A stretch of 28,891 nt of DNA from XYD2-FULL-39-9 sp964561035 (GCA_964561035.1 CAZLNR010000010.1:1-28891); one strand, 5' to 3'; counted from the first letter of the stretch, positions 7,229-15,776 are shown. Program-made: numbers and translations. Notes: a model not told the origin generated them from the letters alone.

Positions 7229-8179
7229 TTAATTGATATTTAAAAGTAATTGCTCAATGATAAGTTTTGGATTTACGTTGCGCTGCAGCAATGTTTGGGC
7301 GCGCTTAAAATCATCTATCACACGGACGCATGTTGCTGGTGATATATTACCTTTATCTGCCAAAACATTTTTTTTATTGCTGATTAAATCAATATATACA
7401 TCTCGCCAAAGCATTTGCCAAACCTGTAAAATTTCCTGAATTTTTTCGGCGGTACGCACTGACTCTTCTGCGGTAGATTTGGTTTCGGCAAATAAATCTT
7501 CCATGGATGCAATTTTTTTATATAACGGCTCGGCCACAATGTCCTGCCATCGCTTCTGTTCCGCATAATACGCGGCTCTATACTGTTCATCACGATACAA
7601 ACGCAGCGCTCTACCCGGCCTTCCCCATGAAATAGCCGACACTTCACGCGCTAAATTTTCTGGGCAGCCGGAATCTATCAATCCGCGTTCAACAACATCG
7701 GCAGGCACTAACGGCACTTCTACGCGCTGGCAGCGCGATTTGATGGTAGGCAGCAAAGTGCTTTCATCTTCTGATAGAAGAAAAAACACGCGCTTATTGT
7801 TGCCTTCTTCTAATATTTTTAACAGCGCGTTTCCAGATTCTTCATTGAGAAGCTCAGCTTCATCTATAATTACCACCTGATATTTGCCAAACCAGGAACC
7901 ATTGCCCAAACGTTCTTTGATTTTACGAGTTTGACCAATGGAAATTTCTTTTTTTATTTTTTCTGTTTTTTCATCTATCTCTCGGGCTACATAATAAAAA
8001 TCAGGATGAGTATCTAAGCGCTTTTCATCAATTTCCAGCAAGCGGGCTGCCAAAAATCTGGCCATAGTTTTTTTACCAACCATATCTTTGCCTACAAAAC
8101 AATATGATTGAGCCAGCCCCTGACGCTGAATCAATGATTCAAAAAAAGAGATGATATTTTGATGTCCGATGATTGGCAT
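7229..8179 (-). CDS. holB: DNA polymerase III delta-prime-like subunit (clamp-loader AAA+)
   Basis: From the ATG at 8179 (MPIIGHQNII) the protein has 316 residues; an in-frame TTG at 8200 would add seven. Features are the IIGHQ start, the P-loop-like GKDMVGKKT, the VVIIDEAELLNEESGNALLKILEE Walker B/sensor region, and the SRC motif in PTIKSRCQ. The canonical zinc-binding cysteine cluster of DnaX/HolB is not seen. The protein would work with DnaX and HolA to load the sliding clamp. A C-terminal alpha-helical collar region follows residue 220. Assigning delta-prime instead of a short DnaX homologue rests on length and on the lack of zinc cysteines. Confidence 0.88.
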   Translation of the reverse strand: MPIIGHQNIISFFESLIQRQGLAQSYCFVGKDMVGKKTMARFLAARLLEIDEKRLDTHPDFYYVAREIDEKTEKIKKEISIGQTRKIKERLGNGSWFGKYQVVIIDEAELLNEESGNALLKILEEGNNKRVFFLLSEDESTLLPTIKSRCQRVEVPLVPADVVERGLIDSGCPENLAREVSAISWGRPGRALRLYRDEQYRAAYYAEQKRWQDIVAEPLYKKIASMEDLFAETKSTAEESVRTAEKIQEILQVWQMLWRDVYIDLISNKKNVLADKGNISPATCVRVIDDFKRAQTLLQRNVNPKLIIEQLLLNIN

Positions 8180-8207
8180 ACCAAACGATATAGAGAACAA
8201 CAGGTAT

Positions 8208-8216
8208 ATTATAGCA
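8208..8216 (-). promoter_or_regulatory. extended -10 promoter before holB
   Basis: Minus strand TGCTATAAT, an extended -10 box in the gap between holB and the end of upstream gene mreB, about 29 bases before the holB ATG. No convincing -35 box is present. Confidence 0.4.
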
Positions 8217-8227
8217 CACGATGGTAT

Positions 8228-9235
8228 TTATTTTGTCGCCAGAATGCTGCGTTTGTAATTTTCCAGATTATCCAAGGCAATGCCTGTGCCTTTAGCAACG
8301 CAAAGCAGCGGCTCTTCGGCAACATATGTAGCTACACCGGTTGCCTGAGCAATAAGTTCGTCTAAATTACGCAACAACGCCGAACCGCCAGATAAAATAA
8401 TACCTTTATCAATCACATCAGCCGAGAGTTCCGGCGGAGTTTTATGCAACACTTCTTTAACCGCTTCAACCAGATTATTTAGTTCATGCTGCAGGGCTTC
8501 GGTAGTGTCATCGGAATTAACCATAATGGTTTTTGGCAAACCTGTAATCATGTCCCGTCCCTTCACTTCCATAGTCAAAGGTTTTTCCATATACATAGCC
8601 GACCCAACTTTAATTTTAATTTCTTCCGCAGATCGTTCACCAATAGCCAAATTATATTTATGACGAATATAATCTACAATCGCCTGATCAAATTTATTGC
8701 CCCCTACTCTGGTAGATCCCCATGACACAATACCACCCAAAGAAATAACCGCTATCTCGGCTGTGCCGCCGCCAATATCTATAATCATATGCCCGGAAGC
8801 AGCACCAATTGGAATATCTGCGCCAATGGCTGCAACCACCGGCTCTTTAATGATATATGCAGCACGCGCGCCTGCGGCGATGGTTGCGTCAATAACTGCT
8901 CTGCGCTCGGTTGAGGTTATACCAGCTGGAACTGCAACCATAACCTCTGGACGAAACAAACGCACACCGCCCAAAGCCTTATTGATAAAATACCGCAACA
9001 TAGCTTCGGTAGTTTGATAGTTGGCAATCACCCCATCTTTAAGCGGACGCTGAGCAATAATAGCATCTGGAGCGCGCCCAATCATATCTTTTGCCTCTAT
9101 GCCGACAGCCAAAACTTTACCGTCTGCTTTAGACACTGCCACCACGCTTGGCTCATTAATAACAATCCCCTTTTTAGGCACATACACCAACACGTTGGCC
9201 GTTCCCAGATCAATACCTATTTTTTTAATAAACAT
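8228..9235 (-). CDS. mreB: rod-shape determining protein MreB
   Basis: A 335-residue bacterial actin that polymerises on the inner membrane and guides cell-wall synthesis. The phosphate-1 motif GIDLGTANVLVYV is at residues 7-19, the phosphate-2 region MIIDIGGGTAEIAVISLGGIV follows mid-protein, and the adenosine motif GIILSGGSALLRNLDELI is near residues 275-292. Length and motifs match the family throughout. mreC, mreD, rodA and pbp2 are not next to it here. It starts at ATG 9235 and has its own promoter with a palindrome over the -10 box (9285-9327), so it is probably a separate unit from the DUF4012 gene. Confidence 0.97.
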   Translation of the reverse strand: MFIKKIGIDLGTANVLVYVPKKGIVINEPSVVAVSKADGKVLAVGIEAKDMIGRAPDAIIAQRPLKDGVIANYQTTEAMLRYFINKALGGVRLFRPEVMVAVPAGITSTERRAVIDATIAAGARAAYIIKEPVVAAIGADIPIGAASGHMIIDIGGGTAEIAVISLGGIVSWGSTRVGGNKFDQAIVDYIRHKYNLAIGERSAEEIKIKVGSAMYMEKPLTMEVKGRDMITGLPKTIMVNSDDTTEALQHELNNLVEAVKEVLHKTPPELSADVIDKGIILSGGSALLRNLDELIAQATGVATYVAEEPLLCVAKGTGIALDNLENYKRSILATK

Positions 9236-9284
9236 AATGAATGAGAGAAATAGACGAGCTTACTCGGAAATATCCAAGTAAGTT

Positions 9285-9327
9285 ATGTTTATACCGAAAG
9301 TATAAACATATTAAACAAGTAAAACAA
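9285..9327 (-). promoter_or_regulatory. mreB promoter with palindrome over the -10 box
   Basis: Minus strand TTGTTT (9327-9322), 17-base spacer, TATACT (9304-9299). A perfect 10-bp inverted repeat, ATGTTTATAC / GTATAAACAT (9285-9294 and 9300-9309), with a 5-base centre, overlaps the -10 and start region. It could be an operator or, in RNA, a 5' hairpin. Confidence 0.65.
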
Positions 9328-9330
9328 TAA

Positions 9331-10773
9331 CTATGGCTGCGCGCTTTCAAACTGCAAATAGAACGAACGGTCAACAGACAAGTCGGTGGCAGCCATATAC
9401 TGTTTTTGATTTTTAATTTCTTTTTCCGGAACTGCCGATGTAATATCTTTACCAAAATTAAGGTCCAAAGTCAACGCGTGCCTTATGGTGCCAAGCTGTT
9501 TTTGCACGTCTAAACTGTAATAATTTTTTCTAATCATATCACCAATGCGCGGACTTAAATATATTTTCCATTTTAACACTCCTGTCTTGCCTGGTTCTAT
9601 TGAAATAAATGTGCCAAACCAACGACGACCATTCTCTACCCCGGTATCAACCGTGCCGGGTTCGGCAGATCTATCTGTTTTCATACTGCCGGTTACAGAA
9701 ATAAATTGGCTGCCTTCAGGCACAAACAAGCGGACATAGGTGCGGTATCGCGTCGTGAATTTTGTAAAACTGCCCGTATTAATATATTTCATGGCAATAG
9801 TACCCACATATTGTTCGGTGCCGCTTGGCGCAATTGAATACGATAGCTCGCGCTGCATAACTTTATCTGTTTTAAGCGCCGCCATATTGGCATCAGTCCA
9901 TAAAATATAATCAGCGCTGGTGGTGGCGCTTTTCATTTCTCCCGACCAGCCTCGAGCTTCAATTACTTTTTGTACATCGCCATCCTGCGCATACGCCATG
10001 ACATGCCGCTCTTCAAACATGCGTTGAACTAACTGCATATACTGCGGAATATTTTTAAATACGTTTGTGCGCAAACGAGCTAACAAAGCATGGCTTAGGT
10101 CATTCAGCACTTTTTTACGCTCGTCAAAATTAAGGCCCTGATCGACAAAACCATACTCAACTTCGTATTCTAATTTTTCCGTAAAATTTTCGGCCGTATA
10201 CTGTTCGCTGCCAACTGTAATCGGACCGGTAATTTTTATTAACTCTTCTATAAAGGTTGGTGTAATACCGATAACACCATCAATTTCATCAGCAGAAATT
10301 CCTTTTTCTTTTTTGAACAAATCCAGCGCCGCTACCGAAGAACTGGCAAAATCCGGCGACCAGTTGCTGTCGCGAAAACTTAAACGATCAATCTTTAAAA
10401 ACTTTTGTAATGGCTCTGGCGGCACAGAAACAAAATCTTTTGGCGCGTTATTATCTAAAATTTCTGTACCTTCCACTTTTAAAATCTCCGGCACGCCTTT
10501 GGTAAAACGAACCACGCTATATGCGCCAATAAAACCGCCGCCCGGACGAATTTCGGTATTATTTAAAAACAGCACCAAATATGTCTGCGGCTGATCAAAA
10601 CCAAGCACCTTTGGCACCAAGCTGCTTTCAGTTGTATTGGGAATAAAATTTCGAGCGACTTGCTCCACAACTGCCGACTGCAGCGAAGTGCCGACCGGAC
10701 GTGACCACGCCCACATCAGAAAAGCAATCGTGCCGGCAATGGCCAGCAGGAGAAGAAAAATTATTTTACGCAT
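9331..10773 (-). CDS. DUF4012 exported protein
   Basis: A 480-residue protein with an N-terminal membrane segment (IIFLLLLAIAGTIAFLMWAWS, residues 4-24) and a large extracytoplasmic part. The stretch LVLFLNNTEIRPGGGFIGAYSVV is the hallmark of the DUF4012 family, which is widespread in CPR bacteria and Gram-positives and has no established biochemical role. The C-terminal part looks beta-rich and probably faces the cell surface. The stop is TAG, one of three in the window. The next gene upstream is a membrane glycosyltransferase (27 bases away), so a role in surface polysaccharide or envelope assembly is a reasonable inference. Confidence 0.85.
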   Translation of the reverse strand: MRKIIFLLLLAIAGTIAFLMWAWSRPVGTSLQSAVVEQVARNFIPNTTESSLVPKVLGFDQPQTYLVLFLNNTEIRPGGGFIGAYSVVRFTKGVPEILKVEGTEILDNNAPKDFVSVPPEPLQKFLKIDRLSFRDSNWSPDFASSSVAALDLFKKEKGISADEIDGVIGITPTFIEELIKITGPITVGSEQYTAENFTEKLEYEVEYGFVDQGLNFDERKKVLNDLSHALLARLRTNVFKNIPQYMQLVQRMFEERHVMAYAQDGDVQKVIEARGWSGEMKSATTSADYILWTDANMAALKTDKVMQRELSYSIAPSGTEQYVGTIAMKYINTGSFTKFTTRYRTYVRLFVPEGSQFISVTGSMKTDRSAEPGTVDTGVENGRRWFGTFISIEPGKTGVLKWKIYLSPRIGDMIRKNYYSLDVQKQLGTIRHALTLDLNFGKDITSAVPEKEIKNQKQYMAATDLSVDRSFYLQFESAQP

Positions 10774-10799
10774 GAAAAATAAAATAAGATAAATAAATA

Positions 10800-12284
10800 C
10801 TAGGTTCTTTTTTTAACGGAAACATTAAACCCAAGATATTTGCCAAACATTAAATGTGTTACCGCATCCAAACAAGGCAATGATGAAAAAAAGATCAAAG
10901 AAATCGGCAAAAGCACCCACTGTAAAACCATAAAAATATAATTGTGGCGAGGATGTCCGCCCGGCCGGCTTGGCAAAATTAACATGCTCATGACCGCTGA
11001 AACCAACAAGCCAAGCATCGCTAAGGTCATAAGGGTTTCCAAAATATTGGGAGCATTAAAAAATAACGCGCTTTGCCTCACCTGATTGCCAGCAACCCAG
11101 AGCGGCAAACGCCCAACAACCGTAATTAAGATTGCCACCACTGCCCAACTCCATTTACCTTCCCATTCATGAAAAAGCATGGCAGCTTTTTTTACCCATG
11201 ATATTTCTTTATGTGTTCTAAATTGCCACAAAAGATATGGAATATGCTCGGTACCCCAAGCCCAGCGCCGCTGTTGAAAATATAAATTTTTCAAACTTCG
11301 CCATAGACTGTCGTCCCGAACTGTATCCATAGAAACAGGAATATACATTGGCGTAACTTCATAATCACCGCCATATCGCAGCCAGCACTGATAAAAAATA
11401 CGCGAATCTTCACTTACAATATCTTTACTATGCCCGCCACAATCCATAATAGCTTTAAAACTCATGCTGTGCGATGAAAATGTGATCAAATTATCCAGGC
11501 GAGCTAAACTAAACAACATCCAAAAACTGGTGCCAAATGCCATAATGCGGATAATGGCCGGCGATTCCCATAAATTATTATTATATAAGGTAAGCGGCTG
11601 AAACGAACTGTGATCAGGACGCGGATGCTTATTGTATAAATAAGAAAGATGCGCAAAATATTCTGGATGAACAATCGTATCAATATCAAATACTGAAGCA
11701 ATAATATCTATATATTGCCAACCACGCGCGTCGGCGTATTTTTTAAACTCCCATTCAGCATGATAAATATTCGAGCCTTTACCCGGTATTTCTCCTGGCA
11801 AATCTGCCGGGTGAGTGGAAAAAATAATATCAGCAAACAAATTGCCATATGCTTGCTTCACTTTTTCTTGAATGTGCTGCCAATGTTCCATTTTGCGAGC
11901 TTCTCCTGCCAAAACTATATAGATTTGCTTTGCTGGCAACGTTGATTTGAGAAAACTATTCAGAGTTTGTTCTACCACCTCCCATGCTTCATTATAAACA
12001 GGTAAAAATACAACATTTTTTCTCTGCTCCCAATTTGGACATTCTCGGTTTAAGCGCGCCAACCAATCTACGGCCACAGCCTTGCGAAATCGACGCCAAG
12101 ACAAAAAAAGATAAAATGAAAAATACATGACGCGCAACACCCAGTACACGTCAAAAATCAAAATAAAATAAATCATCCACAGGGGTTTTAAAAAAGAAAG
12201 CCCAACCGTAAGAATCAGCGTAAGCCAAATACTAACGCCCGGCAATATTTCATACAACCTATATCGATGATAATTTGAAAGCAT
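10800..12284 (-). CDS. membrane glycosyltransferase, family 2-like
   Basis: A 494-residue protein with two N-terminal membrane segments (about 15-60), a GT2-like cytoplasmic domain, and about three C-terminal membrane segments (370-490). The domain begins VVFLPVYNEAWEVVEQTLNSFLKS (nucleotide-sugar binding start), contains DIDTIVHPEYF as the DxD-type metal site, and later QQRRWAWGTEH, the QxxRW-like motif of processive beta-glycosyltransferases. It probably adds sugars to a lipid-linked or secreted glycan; donor and acceptor cannot be told from sequence. The stop is TAG. It sits between tsaB and the DUF4012 gene on the same strand with small gaps. Confidence 0.82.
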   Translation of the reverse strand: MLSNYHRYRLYEILPGVSIWLTLILTVGLSFLKPLWMIYFILIFDVYWVLRVMYFSFYLFLSWRRFRKAVAVDWLARLNRECPNWEQRKNVVFLPVYNEAWEVVEQTLNSFLKSTLPAKQIYIVLAGEARKMEHWQHIQEKVKQAYGNLFADIIFSTHPADLPGEIPGKGSNIYHAEWEFKKYADARGWQYIDIIASVFDIDTIVHPEYFAHLSYLYNKHPRPDHSSFQPLTLYNNNLWESPAIIRIMAFGTSFWMLFSLARLDNLITFSSHSMSFKAIMDCGGHSKDIVSEDSRIFYQCWLRYGGDYEVTPMYIPVSMDTVRDDSLWRSLKNLYFQQRRWAWGTEHIPYLLWQFRTHKEISWVKKAAMLFHEWEGKWSWAVVAILITVVGRLPLWVAGNQVRQSALFFNAPNILETLMTLAMLGLLVSAVMSMLILPSRPGGHPRHNYIFMVLQWVLLPISLIFFSSLPCLDAVTHLMFGKYLGFNVSVKKRT

Positions 12285-12295
12285 ATCCTGAATTA

Positions 12296-12682
12296 TTAGG
12301 ACGACACCCCGCCTACACGCGCTTCTGCGCTATACACCGCAGAAACATACACGCCAGCAGGCACTCGATCAAACAAACGCACTATATCTTGTTGATCCGT
12401 ATGTTTTGCTACCGCAAGCACCGGCACACCCAAAGCAAAGGCTAAAGCATTTGCAAATGTTACAATAAGGCGAGCTGAAGTAAACCCTTCCGCACCCACC
12501 ACCACGCCAATTCCTTTAATTTTTTTAATAGAGATGCCGGCCTTTTTTAAAAATCGATCTAGCAAGGCTGCATGATTATTGTTCTTCTTCCCCACCGAAA
12601 GCACGGAACGAATATGTGTCTTCTTGGACAATAATTGAAATATAATTTTTTCTTCTTCGGTATTATCTATCACCAAAAACAT
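12296..12682 (-). CDS. tsaB: TsaB-like protein (t6A biosynthesis), short form
   Basis: From the ATG at 12682 this is a 128-residue protein; an in-frame TTG at 12697 would overlap the upstream gene. The segment GIGVVVGAEGFTSARLIVTFANALAFALGVPVLAV matches the conserved core of TsaB, with G-x-F-T-x-x-R as its centre. TsaB dimerises with TsaD in the complex that makes N6-threonylcarbamoyladenosine in ANN-decoding tRNAs. Typical TsaB has about 220-230 residues; here only the N-terminal ASKHA lobe is present and the second lobe is missing. tsaE lies at 21966 in the same window; tsaD and tsaC are not seen. It is probably cotranscribed with the upstream regulator. Confidence 0.75.
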   Translation of the reverse strand: MFLVIDNTEEEKIIFQLLSKKTHIRSVLSVGKKNNNHAALLDRFLKKAGISIKKIKGIGVVVGAEGFTSARLIVTFANALAFALGVPVLAVAKHTDQQDIVRLFDRVPAGVYVSAVYSAEARVGGVSS

Positions 12683-12689
12683 ATATTGT

Positions 12690-13292
12690 TTATGCAAATT
12701 GATTTATTTCATCAATGACAATCAGGTGCTTGCTCTCAAAAATGCTATACAAGAACTTATCCCCTATTTCTTTACGATCCCGAAGCTCTTTTTCAGTCAT
12801 AATGGTATACCGCAGTGTTTTACTCATCTTCTTTTCAAATTCAGCAATAAGTTTTGAGACCAATTGCGGGCGAATATCGCCAACCAAAAGCAGATCTGTC
12901 TCGGCATTTTTAGCATCTGTAAAACAACCGGTAAATAATAATAGTTTAATCTTTCCGGCTTTTGATTTTAAAACCTCAATAAGCTCTCGTTCATACAAAA
13001 TCTGAGCTTTGAATAACAATGATTTTAATTCAGTATATAACAAACAAGCCGGGTCTAGCTTATAATATTTAGATCTGCCTGTACCGCTATTTTCGCCCGC
13101 TTCACCCTCTTCTACCGCTACAGGCATAATGAGGCCGACTTTTTGCAAATTACCCAACTCTCTACGAACAGCATTTAACTGCGATTCAGCCAAACGAGCC
13201 AGTTCGCGCACATAAAACGGACGGTCTGGAGACTGAAAAAAAATATGCAATAATTTCACTCTGGTCTTTGAACCAAAAAGTTGTTCAAGCAT
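12690..13292 (-). CDS. winged-helix regulator with degenerate nucleotidyltransferase domain
   Basis: A 200-residue protein. Residues about 1-80 are a winged helix-turn-helix (FYVRELARLAESQLNAVRRELGNLQKVGLIMPV), with a wing ending GRSKYYKLD. Residues about 110-190 resemble the minimal nucleotidyltransferase fold: LLLFTGCFTDAKNAETDLLLVGDIRPQLVSKLI. In active members the pattern is GSxARGxxxxxSDxDLLV; here the second Gly and the Ser-Asp metal site are changed to TDAKNAETDLLLV, so it is probably a regulatory or inactive domain. It is divergent from the large membrane protein at 13444 and their promoters overlap, so it is a likely local regulator of that gene, possibly also of itself and the downstream tsaB. 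Confidence 0.8.
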   Translation of the reverse strand: MLEQLFGSKTRVKLLHIFFQSPDRPFYVRELARLAESQLNAVRRELGNLQKVGLIMPVAVEEGEAGENSGTGRSKYYKLDPACLLYTELKSLLFKAQILYERELIEVLKSKAGKIKLLLFTGCFTDAKNAETDLLLVGDIRPQLVSKLIAEFEKKMSKTLRYTIMTEKELRDRKEIGDKFLYSIFESKHLIVIDEINQFA

Positions 13293-13367
13293 ATACTATG
13301 ACGACAAATTAAAAATTACTCGGTAAGAATACACAATCATGATATACAGGCTCTATTTGACACTTGA

Positions 13368-13396
13368 TAGACTGTTGATTGTTAATATAGTATAAT
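13368..13396 (+). promoter_or_regulatory. promoter of the 761-residue membrane protein
   Basis: Plus strand TAGACT (13368-13373, weak), 17-base spacer, TATAAT (13391-13396). The -10 box overlaps the -10 box of the divergent promoter by four bases. Confidence 0.55.
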
Positions 13397-13402
13397 AATC
13401 AA
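13375..13402. promoter_or_regulatory. hyphenated palindrome over the divergent promoters
   Basis: TTGATTGTTA (13375-13384), an 8-base centre, and TAATAATCAA (13393-13402): nine of ten positions are symmetric. It covers both -10 boxes, so a dimeric repressor bound here would block both genes. The winged-helix protein encoded next to it is the obvious candidate. Confidence 0.5.
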
Positions 13403-13417
13403 TAGCTAAAAAGTCAA
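13389..13417 (-). promoter_or_regulatory. promoter of the winged-helix regulator unit
   Basis: Minus strand TTGACT (13417-13412), 17-base spacer, TATACT (13394-13389). It leaves a leader of about 90 bases before the ATG at 13292. Confidence 0.7.
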
Positions 13418-13443
13418 AGTAAGGAGGCTTATACCAAGCTACT

Positions 13444-15729
13444 ATGGAACAAACCCTGCATTTACATGAATTTTTCGTAGAAGGTCATAACCCGGAAGAA
13501 TCACATGTTCTGCTTAATATAACCGAACCGTCTACACCCGAAGAACGAGATAAGGGATATTTTTTTGTTATTTGCGAAATAAACAATGGCGATACCGAGT
13601 ATATAGCGCGAATGCAAGGCATTATAGACGAAATTGAAAACAGTTACTATGAAATTCCGGATCAAGTCGGACAAAGCGCTCTAGAGGTTATTCTCAATAA
13701 GGTTAACCAGGAAAATATCTCCATGATTCGCCCGGATATTTCTTTGCACTGCATTATCGGAGCCATCCGGCATAACGATATTATTTTTAGTTTCTACGGA
13801 CATCCGCAAATGCTGTTATTCTACAAAACAAAAGATGGCAATTTTAAAAAAATGGATTTAGTAGAAGAAAACAAAAGTAACGAGCACCCAGAAAATTCCC
13901 AGCTCTTTTCTCAATTGGTACAGGGCAAGATCGGTCAAAATGATTTCTTTTTTGCCGGCACACCAAATATTACCAGCTACTTTAACCACGACCGATTACA
14001 AAAAATAATCACAACTCGCCATCCAAAACAAAGCTCCGAACATTTGCAAAAAGTGCTATCCGAACTGCAAAACAGCACATCATTTGGCGGCATTATTATC
14101 AACCTGCAAGAAGCATCTGAGCCAATACAGATAACTAAAACATCACCGATCAAAAAAGGCGGGTCAGAAAAATCATTGCGCAGCCTCTTTAGCACCGAAA
14201 AAACAACAGCGGATATATTATCTCCTTCATTTTTGCCTAAATTTCAAGAAAAGGTCAACGAAACCTTTACCACACAACATGAGCAAGAACGTTTAACCCA
14301 GCAACAAGAGACAATGCGAGCTAATACCGAGATAACTTCATCCCATTTACGAGCGCGACAAGACAAAATAAGACATGCTTCCAATAAAAACTACCAGCAA
14401 ACCATAGTGGCGATTGCTCAATTTGCATGGAAATTTATTAAATTTTTTATTCGCATTTTACTCTCAGTGCTCATCTTCATAGGAAGCATTATTGCTGCCC
14501 TGGGGCGCAATTTTGGATTATTATTTTTTGCAGCCACAAACTATCAAAACAGGCGTCACAACATAATCTTAGAATGGAAAACAGGTTGGCGTAACTTTAA
14601 AGATAATATAAAAAGACTGCCGCTAATCACCAAAGTTCTTTTATCCGCCTCCATACTGCTTATTCTGGTATTTACCAACGGCATTATATATATTAAAAAT
14701 AAACAAAAGAAAGAAGAGCGAACTCGCATATACACCGAAACCAGAAATACCATTAACAGCAAGCTGAGCCAGGCTGAAAGCGCTCTGGTATACGGCAACA
14801 CCGAAGCCGCTTTAGCGCAAATTGCTGAGGCGCGCCAACTAAGCCAAACGCTTCCTTGCGACACTGCCGCCGAAAAAACCGCTTGCCAAAATTTAAAAGA
14901 AAAATTAGAAACAGCCGCATTGCGCGCTCGCAAAATCACTGTGGCCAGCGCTCAAACTTTAGCTGATTGGAACGAACTGGCGCAAGGCACTGAATTTAAT
15001 AGCGTATTCATCCTCAACAACAAAATATACGGATTCTCCGCCAATTCTTCTGATATACTCACCTACGACCTGCTTACCAAGGAATCGCAGCGAATCACCC
15101 CGGGCGTATCTGTAAAAAATTTCATTGCCGCTTCAGTGCCAAAAGAAAATGACTATGCTGTTCTTTTGTCTCAAAACCAAGACATCGTTCAGTTTAACCC
15201 AAGTGATAATACATGGAAAAAAGTAGATATTTCATTTCCAGCTCAAAATGCACGCATTACCAGTTTAGCTGTATACAATCGCCGCTTATACACGCTTGAT
15301 GCGGAAAATAAAAAAATCTACCGTCATGACGCAATTAAAAACGGATTTTCCATGGGCAAAGAATGGACTCAAAACAATCCGGCCGATTTAAGCGCTGGCG
15401 TAGATATGACTATAGACGGAGATGTATTTGTTCTAAATAATAACGGCTCTGTGGTGAAATTTACCAAAGGACAGATGCAAAACTTTGCCTTTTCAACCAT
15501 TGATCCGCCTCTAGCCGCCGCGGATAAAATATGGACATACAACGATATTAAATACACCTATGTACTTGATAGCGCGGAAAAAAGAATAATTATATTTGAT
15601 AAATTAGGACAAATGAAAAATCAAATTACTGCCAATGAATTTTCTAACCCAACAGGCATGATCGTGGACGAAGAAAAAAACACTGTTTACATTTTGGATG
15701 AAAACACGCTCTATCAAATTGGTTTATAA
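13444..15729 (+). CDS. large membrane protein: PP2C-like domain, TM region, beta-propeller-like C-terminus
   Basis: A 761-residue protein not recognised as a named family. Residues 1-222 resemble a degenerate PP2C/SpoIIE-type phosphatase fold: RDKGYFFVICEINNG near 35-49, FSFYGHPQMLLFYKTKDG near 116-132 (the NxGD-R-y-like strand), and GQNDFFFAGTPNITSYF near 164-180 (the GD-LLxSDG-like strand), but the metal-binding aspartates are not intact. Residues 223-320 are polar and Gln-rich. Long hydrophobic stretches lie at about 320-364 and 397-418, with a basic loop between. Residues 420-500 are helical, and 505-761 show repeated short strand pairs ending in VDEEKNTVYILDENTLYQI, as in NHL/YVTN propellers. 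An AAGGAGG (13421-13427) lies 16 bases before the ATG, unusually far. Confidence 0.8.
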   Translation: MEQTLHLHEFFVEGHNPEESHVLLNITEPSTPEERDKGYFFVICEINNGDTEYIARMQGIIDEIENSYYEIPDQVGQSALEVILNKVNQENISMIRPDISLHCIIGAIRHNDIIFSFYGHPQMLLFYKTKDGNFKKMDLVEENKSNEHPENSQLFSQLVQGKIGQNDFFFAGTPNITSYFNHDRLQKIITTRHPKQSSEHLQKVLSELQNSTSFGGIIINLQEASEPIQITKTSPIKKGGSEKSLRSLFSTEKTTADILSPSFLPKFQEKVNETFTTQHEQERLTQQQETMRANTEITSSHLRARQDKIRHASNKNYQQTIVAIAQFAWKFIKFFIRILLSVLIFIGSIIAALGRNFGLLFFAATNYQNRRHNIILEWKTGWRNFKDNIKRLPLITKVLLSASILLILVFTNGIIYIKNKQKKEERTRIYTETRNTINSKLSQAESALVYGNTEAALAQIAEARQLSQTLPCDTAAEKTACQNLKEKLETAALRARKITVASAQTLADWNELAQGTEFNSVFILNNKIYGFSANSSDILTYDLLTKESQRITPGVSVKNFIAASVPKENDYAVLLSQNQDIVQFNPSDNTWKKVDISFPAQNARITSLAVYNRRLYTLDAENKKIYRHDAIKNGFSMGKEWTQNNPADLSAGVDMTIDGDVFVLNNNGSVVKFTKGQMQNFAFSTIDPPLAAADKIWTYNDIKYTYVLDSAEKRIIIFDKLGQMKNQITANEFSNPTGMIVDEEKNTVYILDENTLYQIGL

Positions 15730-15731
15730 CA

Positions 15732-15765
15732 AATTAAAAAAGAGCCTTACGGCTCTTTTTTAATT
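15732..15765. terminator. bidirectional terminator between the membrane protein and rplL
   Basis: A 15-bp stem made of AATTAAAAAAGAGCC and its complement encloses the loop TTAC. The A/T flanks give a T-run in both directions, so it serves the plus-strand gene ending at 15729 and the rplJL unit ending at 15777. Confidence 0.92.
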
Positions 15766-15776
15766 ATGGTATGTAA

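Noticed and set aside
9225..9455. A minus-strand 76-codon ORF across the mreB promoter and DUF4012 end
   Set aside because: It overlaps both real genes in another frame and covers the mreB promoter; the sequence is not protein-like.
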